Origin: Algoriphagus zhangzhouensis
GTDB lineage: Bacteria > Bacteroidota > Bacteroidia > Cytophagales > Cyclobacteriaceae
Direction: 5' to 3'
Assembly (NCBI RefSeq): GCF_900148515.1
Contig: NZ_FRXN01000001.1
Location: 1,054,001-1,118,000, forward strand
DNA: 64,000 bases
A program made the translations under genes and the position numbers. Numbering within the stretch: position 1 is the first letter of the stretch; each line of letters begins with the position of its first letter. Shown piece by piece: positions 43,242 to 51,449 of the stretch. The notes below the pieces were generated by a model that worked only from the letters and a program-made list of their open reading frames with translations, made no database searches and was not told where the DNA came from.

Positions 43242-45105
43242 TTCATTTCTCTACTTCATTCTTTTCTTCTTAGTTCTTTCACAAATTTCTTTTTCACAGG
43301 GAGTTATAAAGAATCATTTTCGATCTCCTGTAAAGCCTGGAGGCAGGAATTATCTATCTGGAAATTTCTCAGAATTACGTCCAAGTCACTTTCACACAGG
43401 TTTGGATTATAAGTTTGGAGGAGTTGAAGGTGAACCTATTTACGCCGCTGCTGATGGATGGATTCATAGGATTAAAATTTCCACCTATGGCTATGGGAAT
43501 GTCATTTACATGAAGCATCCTACGGGTCATATTACACTTTATGGGCATTTAAGGAATTTCAATCCAAAGCTTCAAAAATACATTATCCAAAAAATGTATG
43601 AAGCCAAGGTAAATGATCTTGAAGTCTACCCTGAGCCGGGCGAGATCCAGATTAAAAAAGGAGAAAGGATAGCTGATGGAGGAAACTCTGGAAGCTCTGG
43701 AGGGCCCCATCTCCATTTTGAAATCCGAGACAGTTTAGATCGTGCCATGGATCCCTTGCTTTTTGGATTTCCTGAAATTATCGACAAAACTGCACCCACT
43801 CCTCAAAAAGTAGCCTTGGTTCCTTTGGACATCACCTCCAGAATCAATGGTAAATACCAACGAGAGGAGTTTTCTTTGAGTCCAATCACAGGTGGCTATA
43901 GAATCCCTTCCAATATTGAAATTACCGGAAGAGTTGGGTTGGAATTTCAAGGCTTTGATCAATTGGATGGAGCTAGCAATAGAAACGGATTCCCAACTTT
44001 TGAAATTTTTGAGGAAGACAGTTTGAAATACAGCTTGGTAGTGGACAAAGTTGACTTTAATATCTCACGTCAATTCCTACTTCACACTCACAACAACCGA
44101 TTTACAAAGCTTTATTTTCAGCCAAATCTGAAATTCGATTATTTCCATCCTAAAAACCAACAAACAGGACATTTGGAACTGGAACCGGGTGTCAAAAAAG
44201 ATTACCAGCTACAGTTAAAAGATGCTTATGGGAATACACGTAAGATCAATTTCACCTTGGTAGGTAAAGATCAGGATTTCGTGGTTAATGATGGAGCAGC
44301 TCCTAGCAAAACTCAAATAGATTACATTGGTAACATTTTAAAAATTAAAGCTCCAATCACACCGATGGGTGGTTTGGCCAAGTATTATGTAGGCACGCAG
44401 ACTTTTGAAATGCTCCCAGCTTATCAGGATGCAAATTCCAGAACCTACTTATGGGATATGAGGTTTGGAGTGCCTGATCAAATTGACATTTGCTCGGAAG
44501 TAATTCAAACTCCTTTGAAGGCAATCATTTCTGCAGGTGAAGAAAAATTATATGCTGAAAAAGGAGTTCAGATTCATTTTGATGAAAACACCCTTTTGGA
44601 TCATTTATTCCTAAGAATTGAAGAAAGCGGAACGGTAACCTCTCCCCGATTGACAATCAATGATCCAACCGAATACCTTTGGAATTCTATGGAAGTCTTG
44701 TGGTATGCTAACCCAGGGAATTTGGACAAATCAAGAGCCCATGTCTACCAGGTAAATAGCCGTGGCTCCAAGTCATTTGTAGGCGGGACTTGGGAAGATG
44801 GAGCAATCCGTTTTAAAACCAGAAATTTTGGTACTTTTATGCTCGCCGAAGACGTAAAAGCTCCTTCGATCACTCCGATTCGAGTAAATAGCTCAGAAAT
44901 CCGATTCATTATCAAAGACGATTTATCAGGCATTCAGAGTTTTGAAGCCATGATAAATGGAGAATGGGTACTGATGAGATACGAGCATAAAAAAGCTCAG
45001 ATTTGGTCTGAAAAATTAGAAGAAAAAGCTTTTCAGGGTCCAGTTTTACTTCGTGTAAAGGACTCGGCAGGCAATGTTGCTGAATGGAAAGGTACAATCA
45101 GTTAA
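43228..45105 (+). CDS. Secreted M23 family metallopeptidase
   Basis: A 625-residue protein with a signal peptide (ending near ISFSQ). The M23/LytM domain at about 35-175 has SHFHTGLDY (His and Asp zinc ligands) and GPHLHFEIRD (HxH). The remaining 450 residues look like beta-rich domains without a catalytic motif. M23 enzymes cut peptidoglycan peptides or regulate amidases. The start is TTG at 43228: no ATG is available before the signal peptide, and the codon lies inside the FAH gene, so translation is probably coupled. Confidence 0.87.
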   Translation: MRLNNSFLYFILFFLVLSQISFSQGVIKNHFRSPVKPGGRNYLSGNFSELRPSHFHTGLDYKFGGVEGEPIYAAADGWIHRIKISTYGYGNVIYMKHPTGHITLYGHLRNFNPKLQKYIIQKMYEAKVNDLEVYPEPGEIQIKKGERIADGGNSGSSGGPHLHFEIRDSLDRAMDPLLFGFPEIIDKTAPTPQKVALVPLDITSRINGKYQREEFSLSPITGGYRIPSNIEITGRVGLEFQGFDQLDGASNRNGFPTFEIFEEDSLKYSLVVDKVDFNISRQFLLHTHNNRFTKLYFQPNLKFDYFHPKNQQTGHLELEPGVKKDYQLQLKDAYGNTRKINFTLVGKDQDFVVNDGAAPSKTQIDYIGNILKIKAPITPMGGLAKYYVGTQTFEMLPAYQDANSRTYLWDMRFGVPDQIDICSEVIQTPLKAIISAGEEKLYAEKGVQIHFDENTLLDHLFLRIEESGTVTSPRLTINDPTEYLWNSMEVLWYANPGNLDKSRAHVYQVNSRGSKSFVGGTWEDGAIRFKTRNFGTFMLAEDVKAPSITPIRVNSSEIRFIIKDDLSGIQSFEAMINGEWVLMRYEHKKAQIWSEKLEEKAFQGPVLLRVKDSAGNVAEWKGTIS

Positions 45106-45130
45106 TTATTCACATTAAATAGCATTGAAT

Positions 45131-45580
45131 ATGTCACTAGAAGTAGGTCAAAAGGCACCTGAATTTGAAGCAAAAATTGAAACCGGAGAAACTATCAAAC
45201 TCTCTGATTACAAAGGCAAAAAGGTAGTACTTTATTTCTACCCAAAGGACAATACTCCTGGCTGCACTGCTGAGGCATGTAATCTGAGAGACAACTACGA
45301 TGCCTTGCTAAAAGCTGGCTATGTGGTTTTGGGAATTAGTTCAGATTCTGAAAAATCCCATCAAAAATTTATTGAAAAACAATCTCTTCCCTTTTCTTTG
45401 ATATCCGATCCTGATTTGACTGTTCATAATCTGTACGGAACTTGGGTCGAAAAGCAGATGTATGGAAGAAAATACATGGGAACAGCCCGAACCACTTTCA
45501 TCATAGACGAAAAAGGAATGATCGAGGAGATCATCGAAAAAGTAAAAACTAAAGAGCACACTGCTCAAATTCTTAAATAA
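45131..45580 (+). CDS. bcp: Thiol peroxidase, Bcp/PrxQ type
   Basis: A 149-residue peroxiredoxin using thioredoxin to reduce peroxides. From ATG 45131 the peroxidatic and resolving cysteines are C45 and C50 in TPGCTAEAC, the same numbers as in E. coli Bcp. YFYPKDNTPG and ARTTFIID are family blocks. A TTG six bases upstream was rejected as start. The transketolase N-subunit gene begins 8 bp after its stop. Confidence 0.95.
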   Translation: MSLEVGQKAPEFEAKIETGETIKLSDYKGKKVVLYFYPKDNTPGCTAEACNLRDNYDALLKAGYVVLGISSDSEKSHQKFIEKQSLPFSLISDPDLTVHNLYGTWVEKQMYGRKYMGTARTTFIIDEKGMIEEIIEKVKTKEHTAQILK

Positions 45581-45588
45581 TCTCCGTA

Positions 45589-46440
45589 ATGGAAAAACAA
45601 TCAGTAGAACAACTCCAAAAATACTGTACCCAACTCAGAAGGGATGTTTTGAGAATGGTACATGCTGTAAAATCCGGCCACCCGGGAGCCCCTCTAGGCT
45701 GTGCTGAATTTTTTGTCGCTCTGTATTTTGATCAGATGACACATAATCCAGATTTCCAAATGAATGGAAATGGAGAGGACCTTTTCTTCCTTTCCAATGG
45801 CCACCTTTCTGCAGGTTGGTATTCCGTTTTGGCAAGAAGTGGATATTTCCCAGTTGAAGAATTAGTGACTTTTAGAAAGTTGAATTCAAGATTGCAGGGT
45901 CACCCAGCTACTCATGAGCATCTTCCAGGAATCAGAATTGCTTCAGGATCTTTGGGTCAGGGACTTTCTGTAGCTTTAGGTGCAGCTCAAGCTAAAAAGC
46001 TCAACAATGACGATAAACTTGTTTATGTATTGATGGGTGATGGTGAATTGCAAGAAGGTCAAGTGTGGGAAGCTGCGATGTATGGAGCACATTATGGAAT
46101 TGACAATGTAATCGCTACCGTGGATTATAATGGTCAGCAAATTGATGGTCCTACTGAGAAAGTAATGGATTTGAAAAACCTGAAAGCCAAATGGGAAGCA
46201 TTTGGATGGGAAGTGATCGAAACCAAAAAAGGAAATGATCTGGAATCTGTCATTGAAGGATTGGAAAAAGCAAAATCCTTGACTGGAAAAGGAAAACCAG
46301 TCTTGAACCTTCTTTATACCGAAATGGGCTATGGAGTTGACTTCATGGTAGGTACTCACAAATGGCATGGTTCTCCTCCAAATGACGAGCAACTTGCTGA
46401 TGCTTTGAGCCAATTACCAGAAACACTTGGCGACTATTAA
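45589..46440 (+). CDS. Transketolase, N-terminal (ThDP pyrophosphate) subunit
   Basis: A 283-residue protein equal to the N-terminal third of transketolase. KSGHPGAPLG, GSLGQGLSVALG and the ThDP motif GDGELQEGQVWEA...ATVDYN are visible. Together with the next gene it forms a split transketolase moving two-carbon units between sugar phosphates in the pentose phosphate pathway. Split transketolases are common in Bacteroidota, archaea and Firmicutes. The C-subunit gene follows after 23 bp. Confidence 0.95.
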   Translation: MEKQSVEQLQKYCTQLRRDVLRMVHAVKSGHPGAPLGCAEFFVALYFDQMTHNPDFQMNGNGEDLFFLSNGHLSAGWYSVLARSGYFPVEELVTFRKLNSRLQGHPATHEHLPGIRIASGSLGQGLSVALGAAQAKKLNNDDKLVYVLMGDGELQEGQVWEAAMYGAHYGIDNVIATVDYNGQQIDGPTEKVMDLKNLKAKWEAFGWEVIETKKGNDLESVIEGLEKAKSLTGKGKPVLNLLYTEMGYGVDFMVGTHKWHGSPPNDEQLADALSQLPETLGDY

Positions 46441-46463
46441 TCCAACCTTCCAATCGACTTATC

Positions 46464-47426
46464 ATGGACTTAGATTTAAAATATAATTACACAGAAAAAA
46501 AAGATACCCGTTCTGGATTCGGAGACGGTTTTTTGGAAGCAGGTCGCAAAAACCCAAATGTAGTTGGGCTTTGTGCTGATTTGATCGGTTCCCTAAAAAT
46601 GGGAGCATTCCAAAAAGAATTCCCTGAGAGATTCTTTCAGACAGGGATTTCCGAAGCCAATATGATCGGGCTTTCTGCAGGGATGACTATTGGTGATAAA
46701 ATTCCTTTTGCAGGAACTTTCGCCAACTTCGCGACTGGTCGTGTTTACGATCAAATCCGTCAATCTGTAGCCTATTCCAACAAAAACGTGAAAATCTGTG
46801 CTTCTCACGCAGGTTTGACTTTGGGTGAAGATGGTGCAACTCACCAGATCCTAGAGGACTTGGGAATGATGAAAATGCTTCCTCATATGACTGTAATCAA
46901 CCCTTGTGATTACAATCAAACCAAGGCTGCTACTTTGGCAATTGCTGAATACGAAGGACCTGTTTATTTGAGATTCGGCCGTCCAAGCTGGCCTATCTTC
47001 ACTCCTACTGACCAAAAATTTGAAATTGGAAAAGCATGGAAAATGATCGACGGAACTGACGTGACAATCTTTGCTACAGGTCATTTGGTATGGGAAGCTG
47101 TTGTCGCTGAGGCGATCTTGAGAAAAGAAGGCATCTCTGCTGAGGTAATCAACATTCACACCATCAAGCCTTTGGACGAAGAAGCTATTCTGGACTCTGT
47201 GGCAAAAACTGGTTGTGCAGTAACTGCTGAAGAGCATCAAATCAATGGTGGTTTGGGTGATTCAGTTGCTCAGACTTTGATCCGTCACAATCCAGCTCCT
47301 TTGGAATACGTTGGTGTAAATGACAGCTTCGGTGAGTCAGGAACTCCTACAGAATTGCTTGAAAAATACGGCTTGAATGCTGCAAATATCGTGGCTGCTG
47401 CTAAAAAAGCATTGGCTAGAAAATAA
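46464..47426 (+). CDS. Transketolase, C-terminal subunit
   Basis: A 320-residue protein with the pyrimidine-binding and C-terminal domains of transketolase. FQTGISEANMIGLSAGM carries the catalytic Glu, and THQILEDLGMMK, YLRFGRPSWP and EEHQINGGLGDSVA are family blocks. It completes the split enzyme with the preceding gene. Codon use looks more biased toward preferred codons than in most genes here, as expected for a central enzyme. A clear terminator follows. Confidence 0.95.
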   Translation: MDLDLKYNYTEKKDTRSGFGDGFLEAGRKNPNVVGLCADLIGSLKMGAFQKEFPERFFQTGISEANMIGLSAGMTIGDKIPFAGTFANFATGRVYDQIRQSVAYSNKNVKICASHAGLTLGEDGATHQILEDLGMMKMLPHMTVINPCDYNQTKAATLAIAEYEGPVYLRFGRPSWPIFTPTDQKFEIGKAWKMIDGTDVTIFATGHLVWEAVVAEAILRKEGISAEVINIHTIKPLDEEAILDSVAKTGCAVTAEEHQINGGLGDSVAQTLIRHNPAPLEYVGVNDSFGESGTPTELLEKYGLNAANIVAAAKKALARK

Positions 47427-47448
47427 GATGGATTCCTAACGATTCTTT

Positions 47449-47480
47449 AAACCGCAAGCTTTCGAGTTTGCGGTTTTTTT
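47449..47480 (+). terminator. Terminator after transketolase genes
   Basis: AAACCGCAA (47449-47457) and TTGCGGTTT (47468-47476) pair around a loop of about 10 nt, with T-run 47474-47480. Confidence 0.8.
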
Positions 47481-48603
47481 ATTTCCCATCCCTACTAATC
47501 CTTCCATCATCCAACTTTACATCAGCATTGGCATTTTGCTTCGAAAGCTCTTCCAAATACTTTTCTGCTTTCCCAATTACTTTATCTAATTGTCCAGGAA
47601 GATCTGAATGTTCCAAATAGGTGAAATATTGAACATTCTTTCTGGAAATAATATCCTTGAACATCGCATATACCGAATCATGTTTATCATCATGGATCCA
47701 GGCTATGATCGGCGTATTGAAATTGGATGAAATCCTTCCCAATTCTGCTGGAACAGATCCCCCTTCCAAATTGGCAAAAACATACCTACTCAAACCAGCC
47801 ATGGTAGTGACGTTTTCAATCAGGTTTGTTTCAGCGTTTGGAACGAAATCAAAAATGATGGGAACAAAGCCTCTTTCCCTCAATAATTCCCCAACGAATC
47901 TCAACAATTCCAATCCACCTTCACGAAATTTCCCCAAAAGCAAAACAGTCTTTTCGTTCAGCTTTTTAAGTGATTTTCCAAATCCGTCTTCTTGGTTGAT
48001 GAAGTAAAAAAACTGCGCTAAAGCCAAATCATCTACATAAATCACCTCATGATGAGGACCAAGCATGCTTCGGGAGAAGTTATCCCGATGAAGAAAAAGC
48101 TCCTTTTGTACCGTCCTTTCCGTGATATGTAAATCCCAGGCAGAAACTCCATATACATTACACCCCTCTATCCTAGCACCATCAAAATTAGCCCCGATAA
48201 AAGTCGAATTGTTCAAAGCACAATCTACCATCTGGGCACCTGAAAAATCAGTGGAAGCACAATAGGCTTTCCTCATCATACATCCAGTGAAATTGGCACC
48301 TAGAAAACCGGCTCGACTCATATCCACTTCATACAAATAGCAATTCGAGAAATCAGCTCCTGGAAAAATGGCGGATTCAAAGGAGGAATTATGAAAATCA
48401 GTATTGCTGAAATTATAGGGATGTTCTGAACCCGATGAAGCTATTGCTCCCTTGGTCCGAATCGAGCTTTTATCTTTTCTCGCGAATTCTGGATAAACTG
48501 AAATTTCACTTAAGTCAGGATGAATTTCAGGATTCTCTTTTCTCCATTGGTTCCAAACTTCTGGACCTTGATGAAAAATCTCTAAATGTGTAGGATGTGC
48601 CAT
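47479..48603 (-). CDS. Pentapeptide-repeat protein with C-terminal TIR-like domain
   Basis: A 374-residue cytosolic protein with three parts. Residues 6-40 carry EVWNQWRKENPEIHPDLS, a leader seen before many pentapeptide arrays. Residues 60-150 are pentapeptide repeats (for example ADFSN, ANFTG, TDFSG, ANFDG). After a VYGVSAWDLHI linker, residues 218-345 form a Rossmannoid domain: strand KTVLLLGKF, helix, strand FVPIIFDF, then LSRYVFANLEGGSVPAELG, which resembles TIR-like or NDT-like nucleotide-processing domains. E287 is a candidate catalytic residue. The domain order recurs in cyanobacteria and others (from memory). A defence or stress effector role is inference. Confidence 0.8.
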   Translation of the reverse strand: MAHPTHLEIFHQGPEVWNQWRKENPEIHPDLSEISVYPEFARKDKSSIRTKGAIASSGSEHPYNFSNTDFHNSSFESAIFPGADFSNCYLYEVDMSRAGFLGANFTGCMMRKAYCASTDFSGAQMVDCALNNSTFIGANFDGARIEGCNVYGVSAWDLHITERTVQKELFLHRDNFSRSMLGPHHEVIYVDDLALAQFFYFINQEDGFGKSLKKLNEKTVLLLGKFREGGLELLRFVGELLRERGFVPIIFDFVPNAETNLIENVTTMAGLSRYVFANLEGGSVPAELGRISSNFNTPIIAWIHDDKHDSVYAMFKDIISRKNVQYFTYLEHSDLPGQLDKVIGKAEKYLEELSKQNANADVKLDDGRISRDGK

Positions 48604-48709
48604 TTTCTGACATTTAAATTGAAAAATTCTATGAATTGAAGGTAATAATTTAACTTTTTAGAATGGGATAAACTATTTTCCCGATTCAATCTGAGTATCA
48701 CTCTTTTTT

Positions 48710-49261
48710 ATGGAAATAGAATTATCACCGCAAATCAAAATCGTCCCTATTCAACCTGAGGATGCAGATTTTCTGATCGATTTGATGCATAAAGTATATA
48801 AAGACACTTATCAGGATTTTTGGAAAGATGGTGGCGAGTGGTATTCGCAGTTGATTTATAACACTTCAAACATTCATAAAGAATTGAAGCGCGTTCGATC
48901 CCATTACTTTTTTGTAGAAGTTGAAGGTGAAAAAGTTGGGATACTAAAATATGATTATCCTTTCTCCCCAAGAGAAACCGAAATCCCAAACGCAATGAAA
49001 CTGCATCGACTTTACCTAAGTCCAAAAGTCCATGGCAAGGGAATTGCAGCTGTTTTGATGAAGCACATTGAAACTGTGGCTTCTGATAATGATTTGGATT
49101 GGATTTGGCTGGAAGCAATGGATGCCAAGCCACAAGCAAAAAGGTTTTATGAGAAAAATGATTATCAAATAGCCCACACCTATGTTTTGGACTTTGAAAA
49201 CCTGAAACCAGAATATCGTGAAATCCACATCATGAAGAAAAAAGTCCCCAAAAGGCCTTAA
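48710..49261 (+). CDS. GNAT family N-acetyltransferase
   Basis: A 183-residue GNAT enzyme. The acetyl-CoA loop is VHGKGIAAVLM (Q/RxxGxG/A-type, here HGKGIA) after strand MKLHRLYLSP. WLEAMDAKPQAKRFYEKNDY is the typical C-terminal motif with a tyrosine acid. Substrate is unknown. It is divergent from the pentapeptide/TIR-like gene over 106 bp and is followed by the GH99-like gene after 23 bp. Confidence 0.88.
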   Translation: MEIELSPQIKIVPIQPEDADFLIDLMHKVYKDTYQDFWKDGGEWYSQLIYNTSNIHKELKRVRSHYFFVEVEGEKVGILKYDYPFSPRETEIPNAMKLHRLYLSPKVHGKGIAAVLMKHIETVASDNDLDWIWLEAMDAKPQAKRFYEKNDYQIAHTYVLDFENLKPEYREIHIMKKKVPKRP

Positions 49262-49284
49262 ATTCAAACAAGACCAACAATACC

Positions 49285-50829
49285 ATGAAGTACCTTTTAC
49301 AAATCCCTCTCTTTATTTTTCTGATAGCGGCATGTCAGCCTGTCCAAACTTCAAATCAAGCGGCATCCTTATCTTTTTTCCCAGATTCTTCGAATGCTTC
49401 AACTACAATTGCGGAGGGAGATGAATTGGTGGGTGTTTACTTCATGCCATCTTGGGATACAGATCCTGACCCAAATGTGGACCGGGATAGCTTTTGGTCC
49501 TGTATTCAAGATCCTGAAAACTGTTCTAGTTTGAAAAACACAGGGATTTGGGGTCCAAAAGGAAGAGTCTACAACAAAAGATATCCATACGAGGGGCCCT
49601 ATTTGGATAGAAAACCCGTCAAGGAATTGAAAGGTTTTTACAATAGAACTGATCCCGATGTCATCAAAAAGCAATTGCAACTGATGAAGTCCTATGGCAT
49701 TGACTTTTTTGCCTATGATTGGTTTTACGGAAGGAATTATTACTATCATCTATACTTCGGACCTCAATCCAAAATCTTTTACCCTGAGGGATGGAAAATC
49801 GATCCCAATCGTGATGGCCGCGTTGCTGTTCCGGGATTGGAGGAATGGAATGAGCAACTTCAGGTCATGCTCGATGTGAATGCCAAACTCCCTGTCGATC
49901 AACAAATGAAATGGGCGATCAATTGGTGCGATGATAGCCATGAAAGATGGATGGCTTGGCTAAAGATCGGATCTCCAGATGAGATGGCTAGAAAAGCTAA
50001 TTATGATGGAGAAAAGCCTGACAAAGCTTTATATCTGAAAGTTCATGAGAAAATCACTCGTCAGTGGACTGATAAATATTTCAAAAGAAAGGACTACCTC
50101 AAAGGAAAAGATGGTCGTCCCATTGTCTACTTCTATTTTCCTCAGGATGCTGAATCCAGAGCTGCCTATTATGGTTTGGGTTTAAAAGACCTACTTGATC
50201 TTTCCCAAAAGATCGCCAAAGAACAAGGTTTTCCCGGAATCAAATTTATCGCTGTTACTGCTGGTCCAATGTTGGAACGAGAAAGAGCATACGGATTGCC
50301 TACAGTCTGGAAAGCCAATAACCCCAATCGACCCTGGGAAGGAGGAGTTTATCAAAAGAAATTATTGCTCCAGGAATATGTCCCAAGACTCAAATCCATG
50401 GGTTTTGAAGGGATGACAGCCTATGTTTACCACAACTTCATGGAGAAAGACAATCGCTCTTATGCCGATATGAGAGAGACATACAAAGGTCATTGGAACA
50501 AATGGAGTGAGGAATTCAAATCTGATCCAAAATTTGAATACCAAGTTCCTGTAGCTATGGGATGGGACATGAGACCTGCTGGAGGGACATGGCCACAACC
50601 TTCAGGCTTTCCTTCCGAACCCTATAAAGACAAGGTCCATAGCGATAAAAAATCCTTCACAGCGATGCTAAGAGACGCAATGGAAGTTTCGCAGAAATAC
50701 CGAAACTCCAATGGTAATACTGTGATGATTTGTTGCTGGAATGAATACTTGGAAGGGAATTATATCGAGCCCACACAAGGTCATGGATATGATTACTTAG
50801 AAGCAATTAAGGAAGTTTACGGAAATTGA
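49285..50829 (+). CDS. GH99-like (WbsX-type) glycosidase lipoprotein
   Basis: A 514-residue lipoprotein (MKYLLQIPLFIFLIAAC, lipobox IAAC). The body matches the glycoside hydrolase family 71/99-like group: YGIDFFAYDWFYG near the N-terminal third and CWNEYLEGNYIEPT at the C-terminus. The tail motif is typical of WbsX/GH99-like proteins linked to polysaccharide metabolism. The actual substrate is unknown; GH99 enzymes cleave alpha-mannosides from inside. No SusC/SusD pair is nearby, so it is not in a standard polysaccharide-utilisation locus. Confidence 0.83.
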   Translation: MKYLLQIPLFIFLIAACQPVQTSNQAASLSFFPDSSNASTTIAEGDELVGVYFMPSWDTDPDPNVDRDSFWSCIQDPENCSSLKNTGIWGPKGRVYNKRYPYEGPYLDRKPVKELKGFYNRTDPDVIKKQLQLMKSYGIDFFAYDWFYGRNYYYHLYFGPQSKIFYPEGWKIDPNRDGRVAVPGLEEWNEQLQVMLDVNAKLPVDQQMKWAINWCDDSHERWMAWLKIGSPDEMARKANYDGEKPDKALYLKVHEKITRQWTDKYFKRKDYLKGKDGRPIVYFYFPQDAESRAAYYGLGLKDLLDLSQKIAKEQGFPGIKFIAVTAGPMLERERAYGLPTVWKANNPNRPWEGGVYQKKLLLQEYVPRLKSMGFEGMTAYVYHNFMEKDNRSYADMRETYKGHWNKWSEEFKSDPKFEYQVPVAMGWDMRPAGGTWPQPSGFPSEPYKDKVHSDKKSFTAMLRDAMEVSQKYRNSNGNTVMICCWNEYLEGNYIEPTQGHGYDYLEAIKEVYGN

Positions 50830-50908
50830 TAAAACTAAGTCAGCGGCTTGACATTTGTCATGTTTTCATATAGGGAATAAAAGTAGGTTTGAAAAAACCC
50901 TTAACCCT

Positions 50909-51349
50909 ATGAATAACCTTCTACGCTTTGGAAGAGTCTCTCTCTTCGTTATCTATTTCTGGTTCGGATTTCTCAAAGTATTGGGAATCTCCCCCGCCGA
51001 ACCTCTCGTTCACAACCTCTTTGATCAACTCTTGGTCGGGTTTATCCCATTTGAGCAGTTTAGTTCACTATTTGGACTTCTGGAATGCTTGATTGGAATC
51101 GTTTGGCTTTTCCCTAAACTGACAAGGGTTGCAATTGCCGCATTATTAGCGCACATGGTCGCGACCTTTCTTCCCGTCTTTTTCTTGCCTAATGACACTT
51201 GGCAAACTTGGTTCACTCCTACGCTAGTCGGTCAATATATCATCAAAAATTTCGCTTTGATTTCCTTAGGCTTAATCATCTACAAATTGGATCCTGGTTA
51301 TGCCTTTGAGTCAAAAAAGGAGAACTTCAAGCAACTGATCAAAAGCTGA
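50909..51349 (+). CDS. DoxX-like membrane protein
   Basis: A 146-residue protein with four transmembrane helices starting at ATG 50909 (MNNLLRFGRVSLF). Blocks such as VIYFWFGFLKVLGISPAEPL and LLECLIGIVWLFP resemble DoxX/DUF417-type membrane proteins. A frame from 50855 adds a polar, unlikely N-terminus. Function is unknown; DoxX relatives are tied to quinone or sulfur redox proteins. A strong terminator follows. Confidence 0.75.
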   Translation: MNNLLRFGRVSLFVIYFWFGFLKVLGISPAEPLVHNLFDQLLVGFIPFEQFSSLFGLLECLIGIVWLFPKLTRVAIAALLAHMVATFLPVFFLPNDTWQTWFTPTLVGQYIIKNFALISLGLIIYKLDPGYAFESKKENFKQLIKS

Positions 51350-51383
51350 ATTTTCACCCTAATTTTTTCATTTAAAGTTGATT

Positions 51384-51427
51384 AAGTGACCATTGGTTAG
51401 TTCTGATGGTCACTTCTTTTTATTTTT
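51384..51427 (+). terminator. Terminator before the Tricorn gene
   Basis: AAGTGACCAT (51384-51393) and ATGGTCACTT (51406-51415) form a perfect 10-bp stem, followed by CTTTTTATTTTT. The longest frame of the next gene would begin inside this hairpin, which argues for the later start at 51450. Confidence 0.82.
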
Positions 51428-51449
51428 AAGAAAACCACTTAACCCAAAT

